Shown: positions 1 to 9,313, numbered from the stretch's first letter. The stretch is DNA of 54,161 nucleotides from Telmatospirillum sp. (GCA_009712185.1 WASQ01000001.1:1-54161), one strand, 5' to 3'. Program-made: numbers and translations. Notes: generated by a model from the sequence alone, not told the origin.

Positions 1-50
1 GTGACATGATGAGGAATGCCCGGCACCACCACCCGCGCAAGTCGCGCCAT
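1..50 (-). CDS. REP-associated tyrosine transposase, N-terminal fragment (cut by window edge)
   Basis: On the minus strand an ATG at 50 opens a reading frame MARLARVVVPGIPHHVT that runs off the window. This is the characteristic start of REP-associated tyrosine transposases (Y1_Tnp/RAYT), single-strand HUH nucleases that mobilise REP-type palindromes. Only about 16 residues are present, so the HUH and catalytic Tyr residues cannot be inspected and I cannot say whether the gene is intact. The flank at 100-141 matches the flank of the second remnant at 746-778, which supports the assignment. Confidence 0.7.
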   Translation of the reverse strand, partial: MARLARVVVPGIPHHV

Positions 51-136
51 CGGTCGATCCTTTTTGCCTGTGCTGGCCTTTTTGCCTGTGCCGGTCGATC
101 CAACAGTCTGTCAGGTTGGAAAATTAAAGTAAACTG

Positions 137-433
137 TCACCGTAATCCAAATTGGTCGATATTCAACGCTATTGAAACAACGACTCCATCAGCATCCCGA
201 TATGTTGCTTCGGATACATTTCGACCAAACACTCGTTTTGCGCCACCGTCATAATGGAATCGAATACTCCCCATTCCGCCGTCCTTCATATCCTCCACGC
301 AGACATCCACAATGCGATGGAGAACTTCGTTCTCAGCGGTGGAACTCCCAGCCATTTTTCCAATGAGCAACTTCTCTTCCTCGCGCAACTTCCGGAAAGA
401 GGGGAGATTATGGCCCTGTGATTCTGCCGACAT
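137..433 (-). CDS. DUF6984-like hypothetical protein
   Basis: A 98-residue protein whose segment FRKLREEEKLLIGKM resembles the N-terminal signature of DUF6984 proteins, followed by a segment with alternating hydrophobic residues (GSIRFHYDGG, VVVSIALNID) that looks like a small beta-rich domain. Function unknown. The start ATG at 433 has only a weak GGGA upstream. Base composition is visibly lower in GC than the genes to its right. Its stop codon lies inside the conserved transposase-flank motif at 127-141. The gene is bracketed by transposase remnants at 1-148 and 493-784, so it may be mobile cargo or an old insertion. Family assignment is from recall and is moderate. Confidence 0.55.
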   Translation of the reverse strand: MSAESQGHNLPSFRKLREEEKLLIGKMAGSSTAENEVLHRIVDVCVEDMKDGGMGSIRFHYDGGAKRVFGRNVSEATYRDADGVVVSIALNIDQFGLR

Positions 434-492
434 TTACTGTGGTCCCATTCTTGATCGGGTAGGCGTGATAAATGAGTGGCGCGCCATTTACG

Positions 493-784
493 GAATTACG
501 GGGACAGTTTACTTAATAGGCATGGCTGGGTAGCCGCTGGCGTATCTTCGGCGCGAGGTTCCCTGCCTCGTTTCAGCGGAACCGGAGGGCGATGCGGGCG
601 CCCCTCCGACGTCGCGATCCAGTCCGGTGAGCCAAGGGGCCGATACCGCGCTGAATGACATGATAGGGGATGCCCGGCGCCACCACCCGCGCAGCTCCCG
701 CCATCGGCCCGTCCCCTTTTGTCCAGGCGATTCGATCCCGCATCCTGTCCGGTTGGAAAAACAAAGTAAACCGTCACCGAAACC
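493..784. mobile_element. MITE-like deletion derivative of a RAYT element
   Basis: The segment is bounded by imperfect inverted repeats: GGGGACAGTTTACTT at 500-514 and AAGTAAACCGTCACC at 764-778, which match at 13 of 15 positions after reverse complementing. Another copy of the right-hand motif, AAGTAAACTGTCACC, lies at 127-141. The interior holds the N-terminal codons of a transposase (minus strand from 704) fused to apparent C-terminal sequence. This is the structure expected of a non-autonomous internal-deletion copy. The ends are set by the repeats and are approximate. Confidence 0.6.
519..704 (-). pseudogene. REP-associated tyrosine transposase remnant (internally deleted)
   Basis: From the minus-strand ATG at 704 the frame reads MAGAARVVAPGIPYHVIQRG, the conserved RAYT N-terminus. 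It then passes abruptly into a basic, low-complexity stretch and stops at 573. A complete RAYT is much longer and carries an HUH motif and a catalytic Tyr; both are missing. Downstream frames toward 496 resemble a C-terminal tail, so the simplest reading is a large internal deletion with loss of frame. It cannot encode an active transposase. Confidence 0.6.
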
Positions 785-805
785 CGCTTGCACAGGCGTA
801 TCCGG

Positions 806-1668
806 TCACCCGTGGAGCAGGTGTCCCGCCGCCACGGCATGCATCCCGTCGTGCGCCACGCCGGTCAGGCCGATCGTGTGGGGGCCGGCCTCGGTCGTTG
901 TCGTCGGCGATCCGCTTGGTGGCGGGCGGAGCAATTGCCCGCCGACCCCCGGGTCCCCCCATGACGTATCGGCCCCGTCATAGGTTGGGGACAGGGCCGG
1001 CAAGCCGGAGATCGTCGCCGGATAGGTACCGGTGGCACCCTGGGCGAGCCATGCCTTGATCGGACCGGTGGACAGAGATTTCGCCTCAGCGGACTGTGTG
1101 AAGGTCAGCGCCAGATCGGCCATCGCCTGAACGGAGGGACCGGACCCGCCGGCACTTTTCAGAAAGGCGACATAGCCGGCAAAGCCGTCGGCGTCCGGGG
1201 CGCGTCCGAGGACATTCTGGTAGAGCGACGTCACGAAGGTCTCCGCCGTCGGGTGGGCGCCATAGGTCGATGTGAACTGCGCGTTGCCGGCGAACACACC
1301 GGCGATCGAATGCAGGACCGCGCCATAGGCCGCGGACGGCGCGCCGGACGCCGTCAGGGGAGCCGCGGACTGGAAATAGTCCCCCAGGAGGTCATCCCCG
1401 GGATATCCGGGGCGGCATGATAAAAACCTTCATACAACTGCACGATCGGAACCACATAGGCGTCGGTGCGCGCCGCGGCCGCGTCACCGGCCAGCCACGC
1501 GGGGGATGTCCCGGACGGCGGCGCCACCACAATCTGGGCGACCACTCCGCCCGTTGCCCATCCCATGCCGGTCCCGGCGCCCGAATCGCCGGGGGATGAA
1601 CCTGCGTTGGACAGGCTTCCCCCCCTGCCCATGGCGGGATCGGCATCAGGGATCAGCGAAGGGGTCAT
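806..1668 (-). pseudogene. DUF4214 domain protein, apparent frameshift
   Basis: Starts at ATG 1668 after a good AGAGGAG site. The first frame contains a DUF4214-like helix pair (IVQLYEGFYHAAPDIPGMTSW) and then stops shortly after. The next frame continues at once with DYFQSAAPLT and a second clear DUF4214 unit (FVTSLYQNVLGRAPDADGF). Adding one base to the run of five C at 1381-1385 joins both halves into one protein of about 287 residues. DUF4214 repeats occur in secreted or surface-layer proteins of alphaproteobacteria; no signal peptide is visible. The tail after about residue 220 is low complexity. Either a genuine pseudogene or a homopolymer sequencing error. Confidence 0.7.
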
Positions 1669-1843
1669 TGTCGGCTCCTCTGCGGCCCGCGTCGTTTCCA
1701 GAGCGGAAATTTCTCCTAAAAATTGTAATTTTGTCAATAAGCCCTTCCGCCACAATCGGGTTGTCGCCCGCCCCTGCCGGGATCACACTTTCCGTCAATG
1801 GCCGGATCGCCCCGCCTGTCCGGCCGCATCGGGAGGAGACCGC

Positions 1844-3127
1844 ATGGGCAACACCGCCAAGATCGTCTTCATCGGCGCCGGCAGCGCGGCGTTCGGCCTT
1901 TCCATGTATCGCGACCTGTTCACGACGCGCGATCTCGCCGGCAGCACGGTGGTCCTGGTCGACATCGACGCAGAGGCCCTGCGCCGCATGGGTGACCTGG
2001 CCGACGTGCTGAACCGCAAGGGAAACGCCGGCATCGTCATAGAACGGAGCACGGATCGTCTGGCCGCCCTCGACGGCGCCGACTTCGTGGTCAGTTCGGT
2101 CGCCATCGACCGCAACCGGCTGTGGAAGCAGGATTTCGAGGTCCCGAAAAAGCATGGCATCCGCCACACCCTGGGCGAGAACGGCGGCCCGGGGGGGCTG
2201 TTCTTCACGCTGCGCACCCTGCCCCTGATCTTCGACATCGTCCGCGACATGGAGCGGCTTTGCCCGAACGCGCTGTTCATCAATCTGTCGAACCCGGAAA
2301 GCCGGGTGGTCCTGGGGTTGTCGAAATACAGCCGCATCCGGGCGCTGGGGCTTTGCCACGGGCTGTTCCTGGCCCGCTGGTTCATCTGCCAGATCCTTCG
2401 CATGACGGAGGCCGAGGTCGATCTGTGGGGCGCCGGGCTCAACCATTTCCAATGGGTGATGCATCTCCGGGAGCGCGCCACCGGGCGGGATCTCTATCCG
2501 ATGCTGCGGGAGAGGGAGAAGACCCATGATCCGGCCTTCACCCCCCTGGTGCGCGGTCTGTTCCGCGCCTTCGGCCTGTGGCCCAGTTGCAGCGACGACC
2601 ATACCGGCGAATTTCTGCCCTATGGCTGGGAGGCCGGCGAGCATGGCTTCAATTTCGTCGAGGACGAGCGCGGCCGGGGCATCCTGAAGGATCTGATGGA
2701 TGGCGTGATCGACGGCAGCCGCCCCACTCCCGACGACTGGCTGACCCCGTCCTGGGGGGAACGGGCGGTCGCGGTGATCGAGGGCGTCCTGCACAACCAG
2801 AAACGCTTCATCGAATCCGGCATCGTCCTCAACCGGGGCGTGATCCCCAACCTGCCCGCCGACGTCGCTGTCGAGGTTCCGGTGATGGCCGACGCCGCCG
2901 GCATCCATCCCCTGTCCCTGGGGCCGCTGCCCGATCCGATCGCCGCCCTGCTGACCACCCAGGCCCATGTCCAGCGGCTGGCGGTCGAGGCCGCGGTCCA
3001 TGCCTCGAAGGAGCTGGCGCTGGAGGCCCTGCTGATCGATCCCGTGATCAACTCCGCCGCCGCGGCGCGCGCGATCCTTGACGAATTGTGGGAGATCAAC
3101 AGCCCCTACATCCGTCCCTGCGTCTGA
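1844..3127 (+). CDS. Glycoside hydrolase family 4 protein (alpha-galactosidase/6-phospho-glycosidase type)
   Basis: A 427-residue NAD- and divalent-metal-dependent glycosidase of family GH4, cytosolic. The N-terminus carries the dinucleotide-binding motif IGAGSAAFG. Further family features are GENGGPGG, the NLSNPES loop, the metal-binding Cys-His segment LGLCHG and the following NHF histidine. Length is typical of MelA-like members. ATG 1844 follows GGGAGGAG by five bases, so longer upstream frames are not needed. Substrate (galactoside, glucuronide or phospho-sugar) cannot be decided from sequence. A strong terminator follows directly; the neighbouring transporter is convergent. Confidence 0.88.
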   Translation: MGNTAKIVFIGAGSAAFGLSMYRDLFTTRDLAGSTVVLVDIDAEALRRMGDLADVLNRKGNAGIVIERSTDRLAALDGADFVVSSVAIDRNRLWKQDFEVPKKHGIRHTLGENGGPGGLFFTLRTLPLIFDIVRDMERLCPNALFINLSNPESRVVLGLSKYSRIRALGLCHGLFLARWFICQILRMTEAEVDLWGAGLNHFQWVMHLRERATGRDLYPMLREREKTHDPAFTPLVRGLFRAFGLWPSCSDDHTGEFLPYGWEAGEHGFNFVEDERGRGILKDLMDGVIDGSRPTPDDWLTPSWGERAVAVIEGVLHNQKRFIESGIVLNRGVIPNLPADVAVEVPVMADAAGIHPLSLGPLPDPIAALLTTQAHVQRLAVEAAVHASKELALEALLIDPVINSAAAARAILDELWEINSPYIRPCV

Positions 3128-3138
3128 GCGCCGCTTCC

Positions 3139-3169
3139 CCCCGGGGTCCGGAGGGACCCCGGGGTTTTT
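3139..3169 (+). terminator. Rho-independent terminator after the GH4 gene
   Basis: A perfect 11-bp stem (3139-3149 with 3154-3164), a four-base GGAG loop and a run of five T at 3165-3169. It starts twelve bases after the GH4 stop codon and lies before the convergent transporter gene. Confidence 0.85.
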
Positions 3170-3200
3170 CTTGGGATCGCCCCTGCCTTTGGGAGGCCCC

Positions 3201-4496
3201 CTAAAGCGCGTGACGCGCCCGGCTGCCGATGAACAACAGCACCAGGCCGGGCGCCAGCACGCAGGCCAGCGCCACATAATGGGCCGGGAACAGCGGCAGG
3301 GCGACGGTGGCGAGAGGCACCGCCAGCGGGGTGATGCCGCCGAAGACCGCGTAGGACAGATTGTAGGAAAAGCTGATCCCGGAAAACCGCACCGGCGCCG
3401 GGAAGGCGTGCACCATCAGGATCGGCACCACCGCGATGATGCCGACGGCGGCGCCCGCCACGGCGTAAAACAAAGGAAGCAGCCCCGGCATCGCGGGCGT
3501 ACCGAGATAGAGGGCGTACACCGCCAGCAGCAGGCAGGGACAGCCCACGGCCATCACGCGAAGCGGGCCGAACCGGTCCACCGCGAGCCCCACCAGCACG
3601 CAGGACACCGAAAGACAGAGGGTCGCCAGGCTGTTGGCGGTCAGGGCGGCGGGCATGGGCACGCCATAGAGACGCCCCAGCAGGGTGGGCGTCATCAGGA
3701 TCACCACGACGATCGCCGCGGTCAGCATCCAGGTGGCCGCCACCGACAGGGCGATGGCGCCGCGATGGCCCTGAAGCACCTCCTTCAGGGGCATGGACCG
3801 GCTCAATTTTTCAAGGCGGCGGATTTCCTCGAACACCGGGGTTTCGGACAGCCAGCGCCGCAGATAGACGACCACGAGGCCGAACAGGCCGCCCAGGATG
3901 AAGGGAATGCGCCAGCCGAACGCCTGTACCTCGGCCGGCGTGAAATGGACGGTGATGGCGGAGGCGGTCAGCGATCCGATCAGAATCCCGGTGGTCAGGC
4001 CGCTGGTCAGCAGGCTGCATCCGAATCCGACGCGCCGCGCCGGCACATGCTCGGACACGAACACCCAGGCGCCCGGGACCTCGCCGCCGATGGCCGCGCC
4101 CTGAAGCATCCGCATCACCAGAAGCAGGACCGGCGCCCAGAAACCGATGCTCTCGTAGGTGGGCAGAAAACCGATCAGCAGGGTCGGCACCGCCATCAGG
4201 AAGACGCCCAGCGAGAACATCTTCTTGCGCCCCACCCGGTCGCCGAAATGCGCCATCACGACGCCCCCCAGCGGCCGCGCGAGATAACCGGCGGCGAAAA
4301 TCCCGAAGGCCTGGAACTGTCTCAGCCAGTCGGGCATGTCGGCCGGGAAGAACAACCGGCCGATCACCGCCGTGAAGAACACGAAAATGATGAAGTCGTA
4401 GAATTCCAGCGCGCCTCCGAGGGCGGACAGAACCAGGGTCTTGGCGTCCTGCCGGGTCAGGGGCCGGGCGGGCATGAAGTCCGTCAGTGCATCCAT
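3201..4496 (-). CDS. MFS transporter, metabolite:H+ symporter (MHS/ProP-like) family
   Basis: A 431-residue inner-membrane protein with about twelve hydrophobic segments. The N-terminal sequence LGGALEFYDFIIFVFF and the loop HFGDRVGRKKMF are signatures of the MHS subfamily (ProP, KgtP, CitA types). A second MFS-like loop (LAVDRFGPLRVM) begins the C-terminal half. The family imports osmolytes, organic acids or amino acids with protons; the substrate here is not predictable. It lies 62 bases downstream of purT on the same strand, so cotranscription is possible. Full length with no disruption seen. Confidence 0.88.
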   Translation of the reverse strand: MDALTDFMPARPLTRQDAKTLVLSALGGALEFYDFIIFVFFTAVIGRLFFPADMPDWLRQFQAFGIFAAGYLARPLGGVVMAHFGDRVGRKKMFSLGVFLMAVPTLLIGFLPTYESIGFWAPVLLLVMRMLQGAAIGGEVPGAWVFVSEHVPARRVGFGCSLLTSGLTTGILIGSLTASAITVHFTPAEVQAFGWRIPFILGGLFGLVVVYLRRWLSETPVFEEIRRLEKLSRSMPLKEVLQGHRGAIALSVAATWMLTAAIVVVILMTPTLLGRLYGVPMPAALTANSLATLCLSVSCVLVGLAVDRFGPLRVMAVGCPCLLLAVYALYLGTPAMPGLLPLFYAVAGAAVGIIAVVPILMVHAFPAPVRFSGISFSYNLSYAVFGGITPLAVPLATVALPLFPAHYVALACVLAPGLVLLFIGSRARHAL

Positions 4497-4558
4497 GGCG
4501 TCGGTATCCAGAAAACGGAAGATGGGGCGTCGGAGGAACGGCAGGAAATCGGAGGGGC

Positions 4559-5764
4559 TCAGTCGCCGGGCGCGACGGGACGCACCAGTCCGGCCGCCCG
4601 GGTGGCGCGATCCAGGGCCTCCGCCACGTCCCTCCCGGTGGCGACCGCCACGCCCATGCGCCGCTTGACATAGCTTTCCGGCTTGCCGAACAGGCGCAGG
4701 TCGGTCTCCGGCACGGCGAGCGCGTCGGCCACATTCTCAAAGGCGATCCCCTTGGCCTCGACGCCGCCGTAAATGACCGCCGACGCGCCGGGTGAGCGGG
4801 CCTCGACGGAGACCGGAAGCCCCAGGATCGCCCGGGCGTGCAGTTCGAACTCCGACTGGCGCTGGGTGGCGAGCGTGACAAGGCCGGTGTCATGCGGCCG
4901 CGGGCTGACCTCGGAGAACCAGACCTCGTCGCCCTTGACGAACAGCTCGACCCCGAAGATGCCCCTGCCGCCGAGCGCGCCGGTGATCCGCCGGGCCACG
5001 TCGGAGGCGCGCTCCAGGGCCTTGTCGCTCATCGCCTGGGGCTGCCAGGACTGCACATAGTCGCCGTTCTTCTGCACATGCCCGATCGGCGGGCAGAGGA
5101 CGGTCTCGATCTCGCCGGAGGCGCCGATGGCGCGCACGGTCAGAAGCGTGATCTCGTAATCGAAATCGATGAAACCCTCGACAATGACCTCGGCGCCCTG
5201 CACGCGCCCGCCCGCCATGGCGTGGGACCAGGCGGCGGCGATGTCCTCCGGACCCCGGACCACGCTCTGCCCCTTGCCGGAGGACGACATCACCGGCTTG
5301 ACCACGCAGGGAAAGCCGATACCGGCGGCGACCGCGGCGCCCAGCTCCGCCTCGGATCGGGCGAAGGCATAGGGCGAGGTCGGCAACCCCAGAGTCTCGG
5401 CGGCCAGCCGCCGGATCCCCTCGCGGTTCATGGTGAGCTGGACGGCCCGCGCCGTCGGGATGACCTCCGCCAGCCCCTCGGCCTCGATCGCGGCCAGGGC
5501 GTCGGTGGCGATCGCCTCGATCTCGGGAACCACCAGATGCGGCCGCTCCTCCTCCACCAGACGGCGGATGGCGGCGGCATCGGTCATCGCCACCACATGG
5601 GAGCGATGGGCCACCTGCATCCCGGGGGCATTGGCGTAACGGTCGACGGCAATCACCTCCACCCCCAGACGCTGCAGGGCGATGATGACCTCCTTTGCCA
5701 GTTCGCCGGCCCCCAGGAGCATGACCCTGACGGCGGACGGACTGAGCGGTGTTCCTAGACGCAT
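4559..5764 (-). CDS. purT: Formate-dependent phosphoribosylglycinamide formyltransferase
   Basis: A 401-residue ATP-grasp enzyme that formylates GAR to FGAR using formate and ATP, the folate-independent third step of purine synthesis. Visible features are the N-terminal [12 protein letters not shown] nucleotide-fold segment, the ATP-grasp lysine loop [14 protein letters not shown], the substrate segment [17 protein letters not shown], and the metal/ATP end motif [14 protein letters not shown]. Length agrees with PurT of other bacteria. ATG 5764 has AGGGA about ten bases upstream. Divergent from mgsA across a 327-base intergenic region. Confidence 0.95.
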   Translation of the reverse strand: MRLGTPLSPSAVRVMLLGAGELAKEVIIALQRLGVEVIAVDRYANAPGMQVAHRSHVVAMTDAAAIRRLVEEERPHLVVPEIEAIATDALAAIEAEGLAEVIPTARAVQLTMNREGIRRLAAETLGLPTSPYAFARSEAELGAAVAAGIGFPCVVKPVMSSSGKGQSVVRGPEDIAAAWSHAMAGGRVQGAEVIVEGFIDFDYEITLLTVRAIGASGEIETVLCPPIGHVQKNGDYVQSWQPQAMSDKALERASDVARRITGALGGRGIFGVELFVKGDEVWFSEVSPRPHDTGLVTLATQRQSEFELHARAILGLPVSVEARSPGASAVIYGGVEAKGIAFENVADALAVPETDLRLFGKPESYVKRRMGVAVATGRDVAEALDRATRAAGLVRPVAPGD

Positions 5765-6091
5765 GTGACGAGATCCCTTGCGCCGCCGGCTCTTCCCGGC
5801 CGGGGCGGAGTTGCGAAAAGGGGATAATAATACCCCCGATTTCCGGCGGACTTCCCTCCTGAGATTGCGTATTTAGTTCATATCGCGCAATTTTACAACG
5901 TCAGGGCCGAAGAACATTCAGAATCGCCCGCCGGTGCCGGCGACAGAGGCCTGTTTTAGAACTCCGTCCCCTTTGGCGCCACCCTGCCATTCGCAACGCG
6001 CGCGCCCTGTCTCAAGGTCAAGGATTGTGACTGTTGCCCCAGCGGCTTATTCTGGCGCCACTTTTGCCATGGGTAGGGAGCGGGATCGTCG
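5765..6091. other. Divergent intergenic region between purT and mgsA
   Basis: 327 bases with no convincing gene. The segment 5820-5900 is more AT-rich than its surroundings and should hold the divergent promoters. It includes ATTGCG at 5864-5869 and CGCAAT at 5886-5891 as an inverted pair 16 bases apart, which could be coincidental. No riboswitch-like structure was recognised. Confidence 0.4.
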
Positions 6092-6547
6092 ATGAGCAGC
6101 GGAAAACGCATCGGGCTGGTGGCCCATGACGCGCGCAAGGCAGACCTTCAGGACTGGGTCCGCCTGAACGAGCCCAGACTGGCGGGCCATGAGCTGTTCG
6201 CCACGGGCACGACCGGCGGCCTTCTGATGAAGGCCTGTCCCTCCCTGCGGATCGCCTGTCTGAAGTCCGGCCCGCTGGGCGGCGACCAGCAATTGGGCGC
6301 CATGATCGCCGAAGGCAAGCTCGACATCCTGTTCTTCTTCATCGATCCGATGACCAGTCAGCCCCACGACGTCGACGTCAAGGCGCTGATGCGCATGTCC
6401 ACCGTCTACAACATCGTGCTGGCCATGACCCGCTCGACCGCCGACTTCGTCATCAACAGCCCCCTGTTCGACGACCCGTCCTACCGTCCCGCCGGAACCG
6501 ATTACGAGAGTTACGTGCACCGCACGGTCCCGTCGGACGCCCGATAG
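6092..6547 (+). CDS. mgsA: Methylglyoxal synthase
   Basis: A 151-residue enzyme that converts dihydroxyacetone phosphate to methylglyoxal and phosphate, an overflow branch of glycolysis in the cytosol. All family landmarks are visible: IGLVAHDARK, the phosphate-binding ATGTTGGLL, the catalytic-aspartate segment SGPLGGDQQLGA, IDPMTSQPHDVDVKALMR, and YNIVLAMTRSTADF. Length matches the E. coli enzyme. GGGAG-type purines precede ATG 6092, at a somewhat long spacing. It is followed on the same strand by fbp, and together they set triose-phosphate fate. Confidence 0.95.
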   Translation: MSSGKRIGLVAHDARKADLQDWVRLNEPRLAGHELFATGTTGGLLMKACPSLRIACLKSGPLGGDQQLGAMIAEGKLDILFFFIDPMTSQPHDVDVKALMRMSTVYNIVLAMTRSTADFVINSPLFDDPSYRPAGTDYESYVHRTVPSDAR

Positions 6548-6719
6548 CAGGCCATGCCATCCGATCTCTTCATCGCGGCGGACCCCGCAGTCCGCAACGT
6601 TCGCGTGCCCGAACGGGCCAGATTGACCAATCAAGGTGGAAAAAATGAGTGACACGCACCTTGCGAAGACGTCGCAAGAAGGCCATACAGCCGTAGAGAG
6701 TGGAGAACCAGGGGGAAAC

Positions 6720-7748
6720 ATGTCCTATAAGCGCGTCACCCTGTCGCAGTTCCTGATGGAAGGGCAGCACCGTTACCACGGTTCCGGCACCTTCACGTCG
6801 CTGCTGACCGATATCCGCACCACCTGCAAGATGATCTCGCACGAGGTCAACCGCGGCGCCATGGCCGGCAATCTGGGCGTCGCCGGCACCGAGAACGTCC
6901 AGGGCGAGCAACAGAAGAAGCTCGACGTCCTCGCCAACGAGATCTTCCTGCATATGACGGCGCAGAGCGGCAACTATGCCGCCATGGCCTCGGAGGAGCT
7001 GGAGGACGTCCACACCGTCCACGGCGCCCACGGCCGCTATCTGCTGCTGTTCGATCCGCTGGACGGGTCGTCCAACATCGACATCAACATCGCCGTCGGC
7101 AGCATCTTTTCGATCCTGCGCATCCCGGACGGCGTCACCGGCACGCCGGAGGAGGTGTTCCTGCAGCCCGGCGTCGAACAGGTGGCGGCAGGTTATGCCA
7201 TCTACGGGTCGTCCACCATGCTGGTCCTGACCACCGGCCATGGCGTCAACGGCTTCACGCTGGACCAGAACATCGGCGTCTTCGTGCTGACCCACCCGAA
7301 CATGCGCATCCCCGAGGACGCGAGCGAATTCGCCATCAACACGTCGCGCATGCGGTTCTGGGAACCGCCGGTCAAGCGCTACATCGACGAATGCCTGGCC
7401 GGCACCGAGGGACCGCGCGGCAAGGACTTCAACATGCGCTGGGTCGCCGCCATGGTGGCCGAAGTGCACCGCATCCTCTGCCGGGGCGGCGTCTTCATGT
7501 ATCCGGTGGACGAGCGCAACGCGAAACAGGGCGGCAAGCTGCGGCTGATGTATGAGGCCAACCCGATGTCCTTCATCGTCGAACAGGCCGGCGGCATGGC
7601 GATCACCGGTCGCGACCGCATCCTGGAGGTCGAGCCCACGGCCCTGCATCAGCGCGTCGGCGTGATCCTGGGATCGAAGAACGAGGTCGAGCGGATCCGC
7701 CGCTATCACGAGGAGCATGACGCCGCCGGCGGCAAGCCCCTGGCCTGA
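6720..7748 (+). CDS. fbp: Fructose-1,6-bisphosphatase class I
   Basis: A 342-residue gluconeogenic/Calvin-type phosphatase hydrolysing fructose-1,6-bisphosphate. Family motifs: GAENVQGEQ-like segment ([15 protein letters not shown]), the metal site EELED, and the signature [21 protein letters not shown], plus the C-terminal [21 protein letters not shown] chose ATG 6720 because it gives the canonical family length and follows AGGGGG by four bases. An alternative ATG at 6645, behind AAGGTGG, would add 25 residues. No transketolase, phosphoribulokinase or RuBisCO lies nearby, so gluconeogenesis is the safest role. Confidence 0.93.
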   Translation: MSYKRVTLSQFLMEGQHRYHGSGTFTSLLTDIRTTCKMISHEVNRGAMAGNLGVAGTENVQGEQQKKLDVLANEIFLHMTAQSGNYAAMASEELEDVHTVHGAHGRYLLLFDPLDGSSNIDINIAVGSIFSILRIPDGVTGTPEEVFLQPGVEQVAAGYAIYGSSTMLVLTTGHGVNGFTLDQNIGVFVLTHPNMRIPEDASEFAINTSRMRFWEPPVKRYIDECLAGTEGPRGKDFNMRWVAAMVAEVHRILCRGGVFMYPVDERNAKQGGKLRLMYEANPMSFIVEQAGGMAITGRDRILEVEPTALHQRVGVILGSKNEVERIRRYHEEHDAAGGKPLA

Positions 7749-7755
7749 CAGGCGG

Positions 7756-7868
7756 GCTCCGGCAGGGATGCCGGAGCTGCCGGGGTGGGGCTGCCGGGAT
7801 ACCGGAGCCTCTCCCCCCAAAAGACACAAGAGACAAGAGTCAGTGGCACCGGAGCTGCCGGGGCGGGG
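7756..7868. repeat. Hairpin and 20-bp direct repeat after fbp
   Basis: A 9-bp stem (7756-7764 with 7769-7777) begins a few bases after the fbp stop and may end transcription, although no T-run follows. The sequence CCGGAGCTGCCGGGGTGGGG at 7771-7790 recurs with one change at 7849-7868. The region holds no gene. Confidence 0.5.
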
Positions 7869-7870
7869 TC

Positions 7871-8692
7871 CTACCCCAGGAACAGGTCCGGAAGCAGGGG
7901 GTTGCCGGGGACCACGGCATAGCGGTCCAGATCGGTCACGCCCTCTTCCGCCAGCACCTCCTCATCCAGCAGGAATCGCCCGGTGCAGGACCGGCTGTCG
8001 CGGGTCAGGATCCGGTGGGCCGCGTCGGCGACGATATCGGGATGGCGGCAGTATTCCGGCTTGACCACGCCGCCCAGCATGGCGAGCGCGGCGGTGGCGA
8101 TGACGCTTTTCGGCCACAGGGCGTTCACCGCGATGCCGGCGTCGCGCCATTCCTCGGCCAGTCCCAGCACGCACATGCTCATGCCGAACTTGCTCATGCT
8201 GTAGGCCAGATGGGGGCCGAACCAGCGCGGTTCCTGCGACAGCGGTGGCGACAGCATCAGAATATGGGGATTGGCCGCCTTCCGCAGATGGGGCAGGCAG
8301 GCCTGGGAACAGAGGAAGGTTCCCCGCATATTGACCCCCATCATCAGATCGAAGCGTTTCGCGGGGGTTTCGAGGGTGCCGGTCAGGTTGATCGCGCTGG
8401 CATTGTTGACCAGGATGTCGATCCCGCCGAACCGCTCCACCGCCTGATCCACCGCGGCGGCGATCTGCTCGGGGTCGCGGATGTCGACGGCCACCGCCAG
8501 CGCCTGTCCACCCAGGGCGGCGATCTCGGCGGCCGCCGTGTGGATGGTGCCCTGAAGGCGGGGATGCGGCTCGGCGGTTTTAGCCGCGACAACGATATTG
8601 GCGCCATCGGCCGCGGCCTTCAGGGCGATGGCCTTGCCAATGCCCCGGCTGGCGCCGGTGATGAAGAGAGTCTTTCCTTTCAATGAGCGCAT
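7871..8692 (-). CDS. SDR family oxidoreductase (HSDL2-like)
   Basis: A 273-residue short-chain dehydrogenase. The cofactor motif TGASRGIG is at residues 12-19, NNAS follows in mid-protein, and the catalytic Tyr-Lys appears in AYSMSKFG. The long loop after TGASRGIG (AAKTAEPHPRLQGTIHTAAAEI) and the LWPKSVIATAAL segment are typical of the HSDL2-like branch that accompanies fatty-acid metabolism. Its first codons overlap the end of the upstream thioesterase gene by 13 bases, implying cotranscription and possible translational coupling. The exact acyl or hydroxy substrate is unknown. Confidence 0.88.
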   Translation of the reverse strand: MRSLKGKTLFITGASRGIGKAIALKAAADGANIVVAAKTAEPHPRLQGTIHTAAAEIAALGGQALAVAVDIRDPEQIAAAVDQAVERFGGIDILVNNASAINLTGTLETPAKRFDLMMGVNMRGTFLCSQACLPHLRKAANPHILMLSPPLSQEPRWFGPHLAYSMSKFGMSMCVLGLAEEWRDAGIAVNALWPKSVIATAALAMLGGVVKPEYCRHPDIVADAAHRILTRDSRSCTGRFLLDEEVLAEEGVTDLDRYAVVPGNPLLPDLFLG

Positions 8693-9240
8693 GACATGGG
8701 TTCCAACAGCGAGAGAGACGGATGGGAGTCGAGGTCGCCGTCGAGATCGCGCCAGCGCTGGATCCAGGCGGGCGACGGCGGCGGGCCTCCCCGCACCCCC
8801 ATCAGGCCGGCGACCGTGCCCGGCGGCACCGTGCCATCGGGACCGACGAAGGCCACGCGCAACTGGGCGATACAGGACAACAGCCCCCGGCTTTCGACGG
8901 TCTGTTCGAGATAGAGCCAGCGCTCGTCCCAGGTCACCAGCCGGGTGGTCAGGACGAAGGACTGAAACGGCTTCAGCGACCGGCGATAGCGCACGATGGT
9001 GCCGCCGATCACCGGGCGCAGCCGTCGGCGGATGGCTTCGCGCCAGAATCCGCTGCGCAGAATGACGTCCCAGCGGCCATGGTCCATCATCGACAGATAG
9101 CGGGCGTTATTCATATGGAAATTGATGTCGATGTCGGCCGGCATCACCCGGAACGCCAGCAGCGACGGGTCATAAGGCCCCAGCCGCGGCCGGAAAACCG
9201 ACATCAGGATCACATGGAGAAGTCTCAGGATCTGGGTCAT
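8680..9240 (-). CDS. Hotdog-fold acyl-CoA thioesterase family protein (THEM6-like)
   Basis: A 186-residue protein of the 4HBT-type hotdog family. The core segment ADIDINFHMNNARYLSMMDHGRWD is the signature helix region, and the following strands (SFVLTTRLVTWDERWLYLEQ) fit the family. The N-terminus is hydrophobic (ILRLLHVILMSVF), as in membrane-associated THEM6-like members. It probably hydrolyses or binds acyl-CoA thioesters. It sits between the acyl-CoA dehydrogenase and the SDR in the beta-oxidation locus, and its 3' end overlaps the SDR start by 13 bases. Confidence 0.8.
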   Translation of the reverse strand: MTQILRLLHVILMSVFRPRLGPYDPSLLAFRVMPADIDINFHMNNARYLSMMDHGRWDVILRSGFWREAIRRRLRPVIGGTIVRYRRSLKPFQSFVLTTRLVTWDERWLYLEQTVESRGLLSCIAQLRVAFVGPDGTVPPGTVAGLMGVRGGPPPSPAWIQRWRDLDGDLDSHPSLSLLEPMSCAH

Positions 9241-9278
9241 CGCAGCCCCTTGTCCCGCCGGGTGGGGACCGGGCGTCC

Positions 9279-9313
9279 GTGTCCCCGGACGGGAAAAACC
9301 CGTCCGGGGACAC
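9279..9313 (-). terminator. Strong hairpin between acyl-CoA dehydrogenase and thioesterase genes
   Basis: A perfect 15-bp stem (9279-9293 with 9299-9313) with a five-base loop that is UUUUU in the minus-strand transcript. There is no T-run after the stem, so it may be a partial terminator or an RNA-stabilising 3' end rather than a classical terminator. Confidence 0.55.

Noticed and set aside
6-254. Plus-strand open frame of 82 codons at the left edge
   Set aside because: Antisense to the RAYT N-terminus and to the DUF6984-like gene; no start signal.
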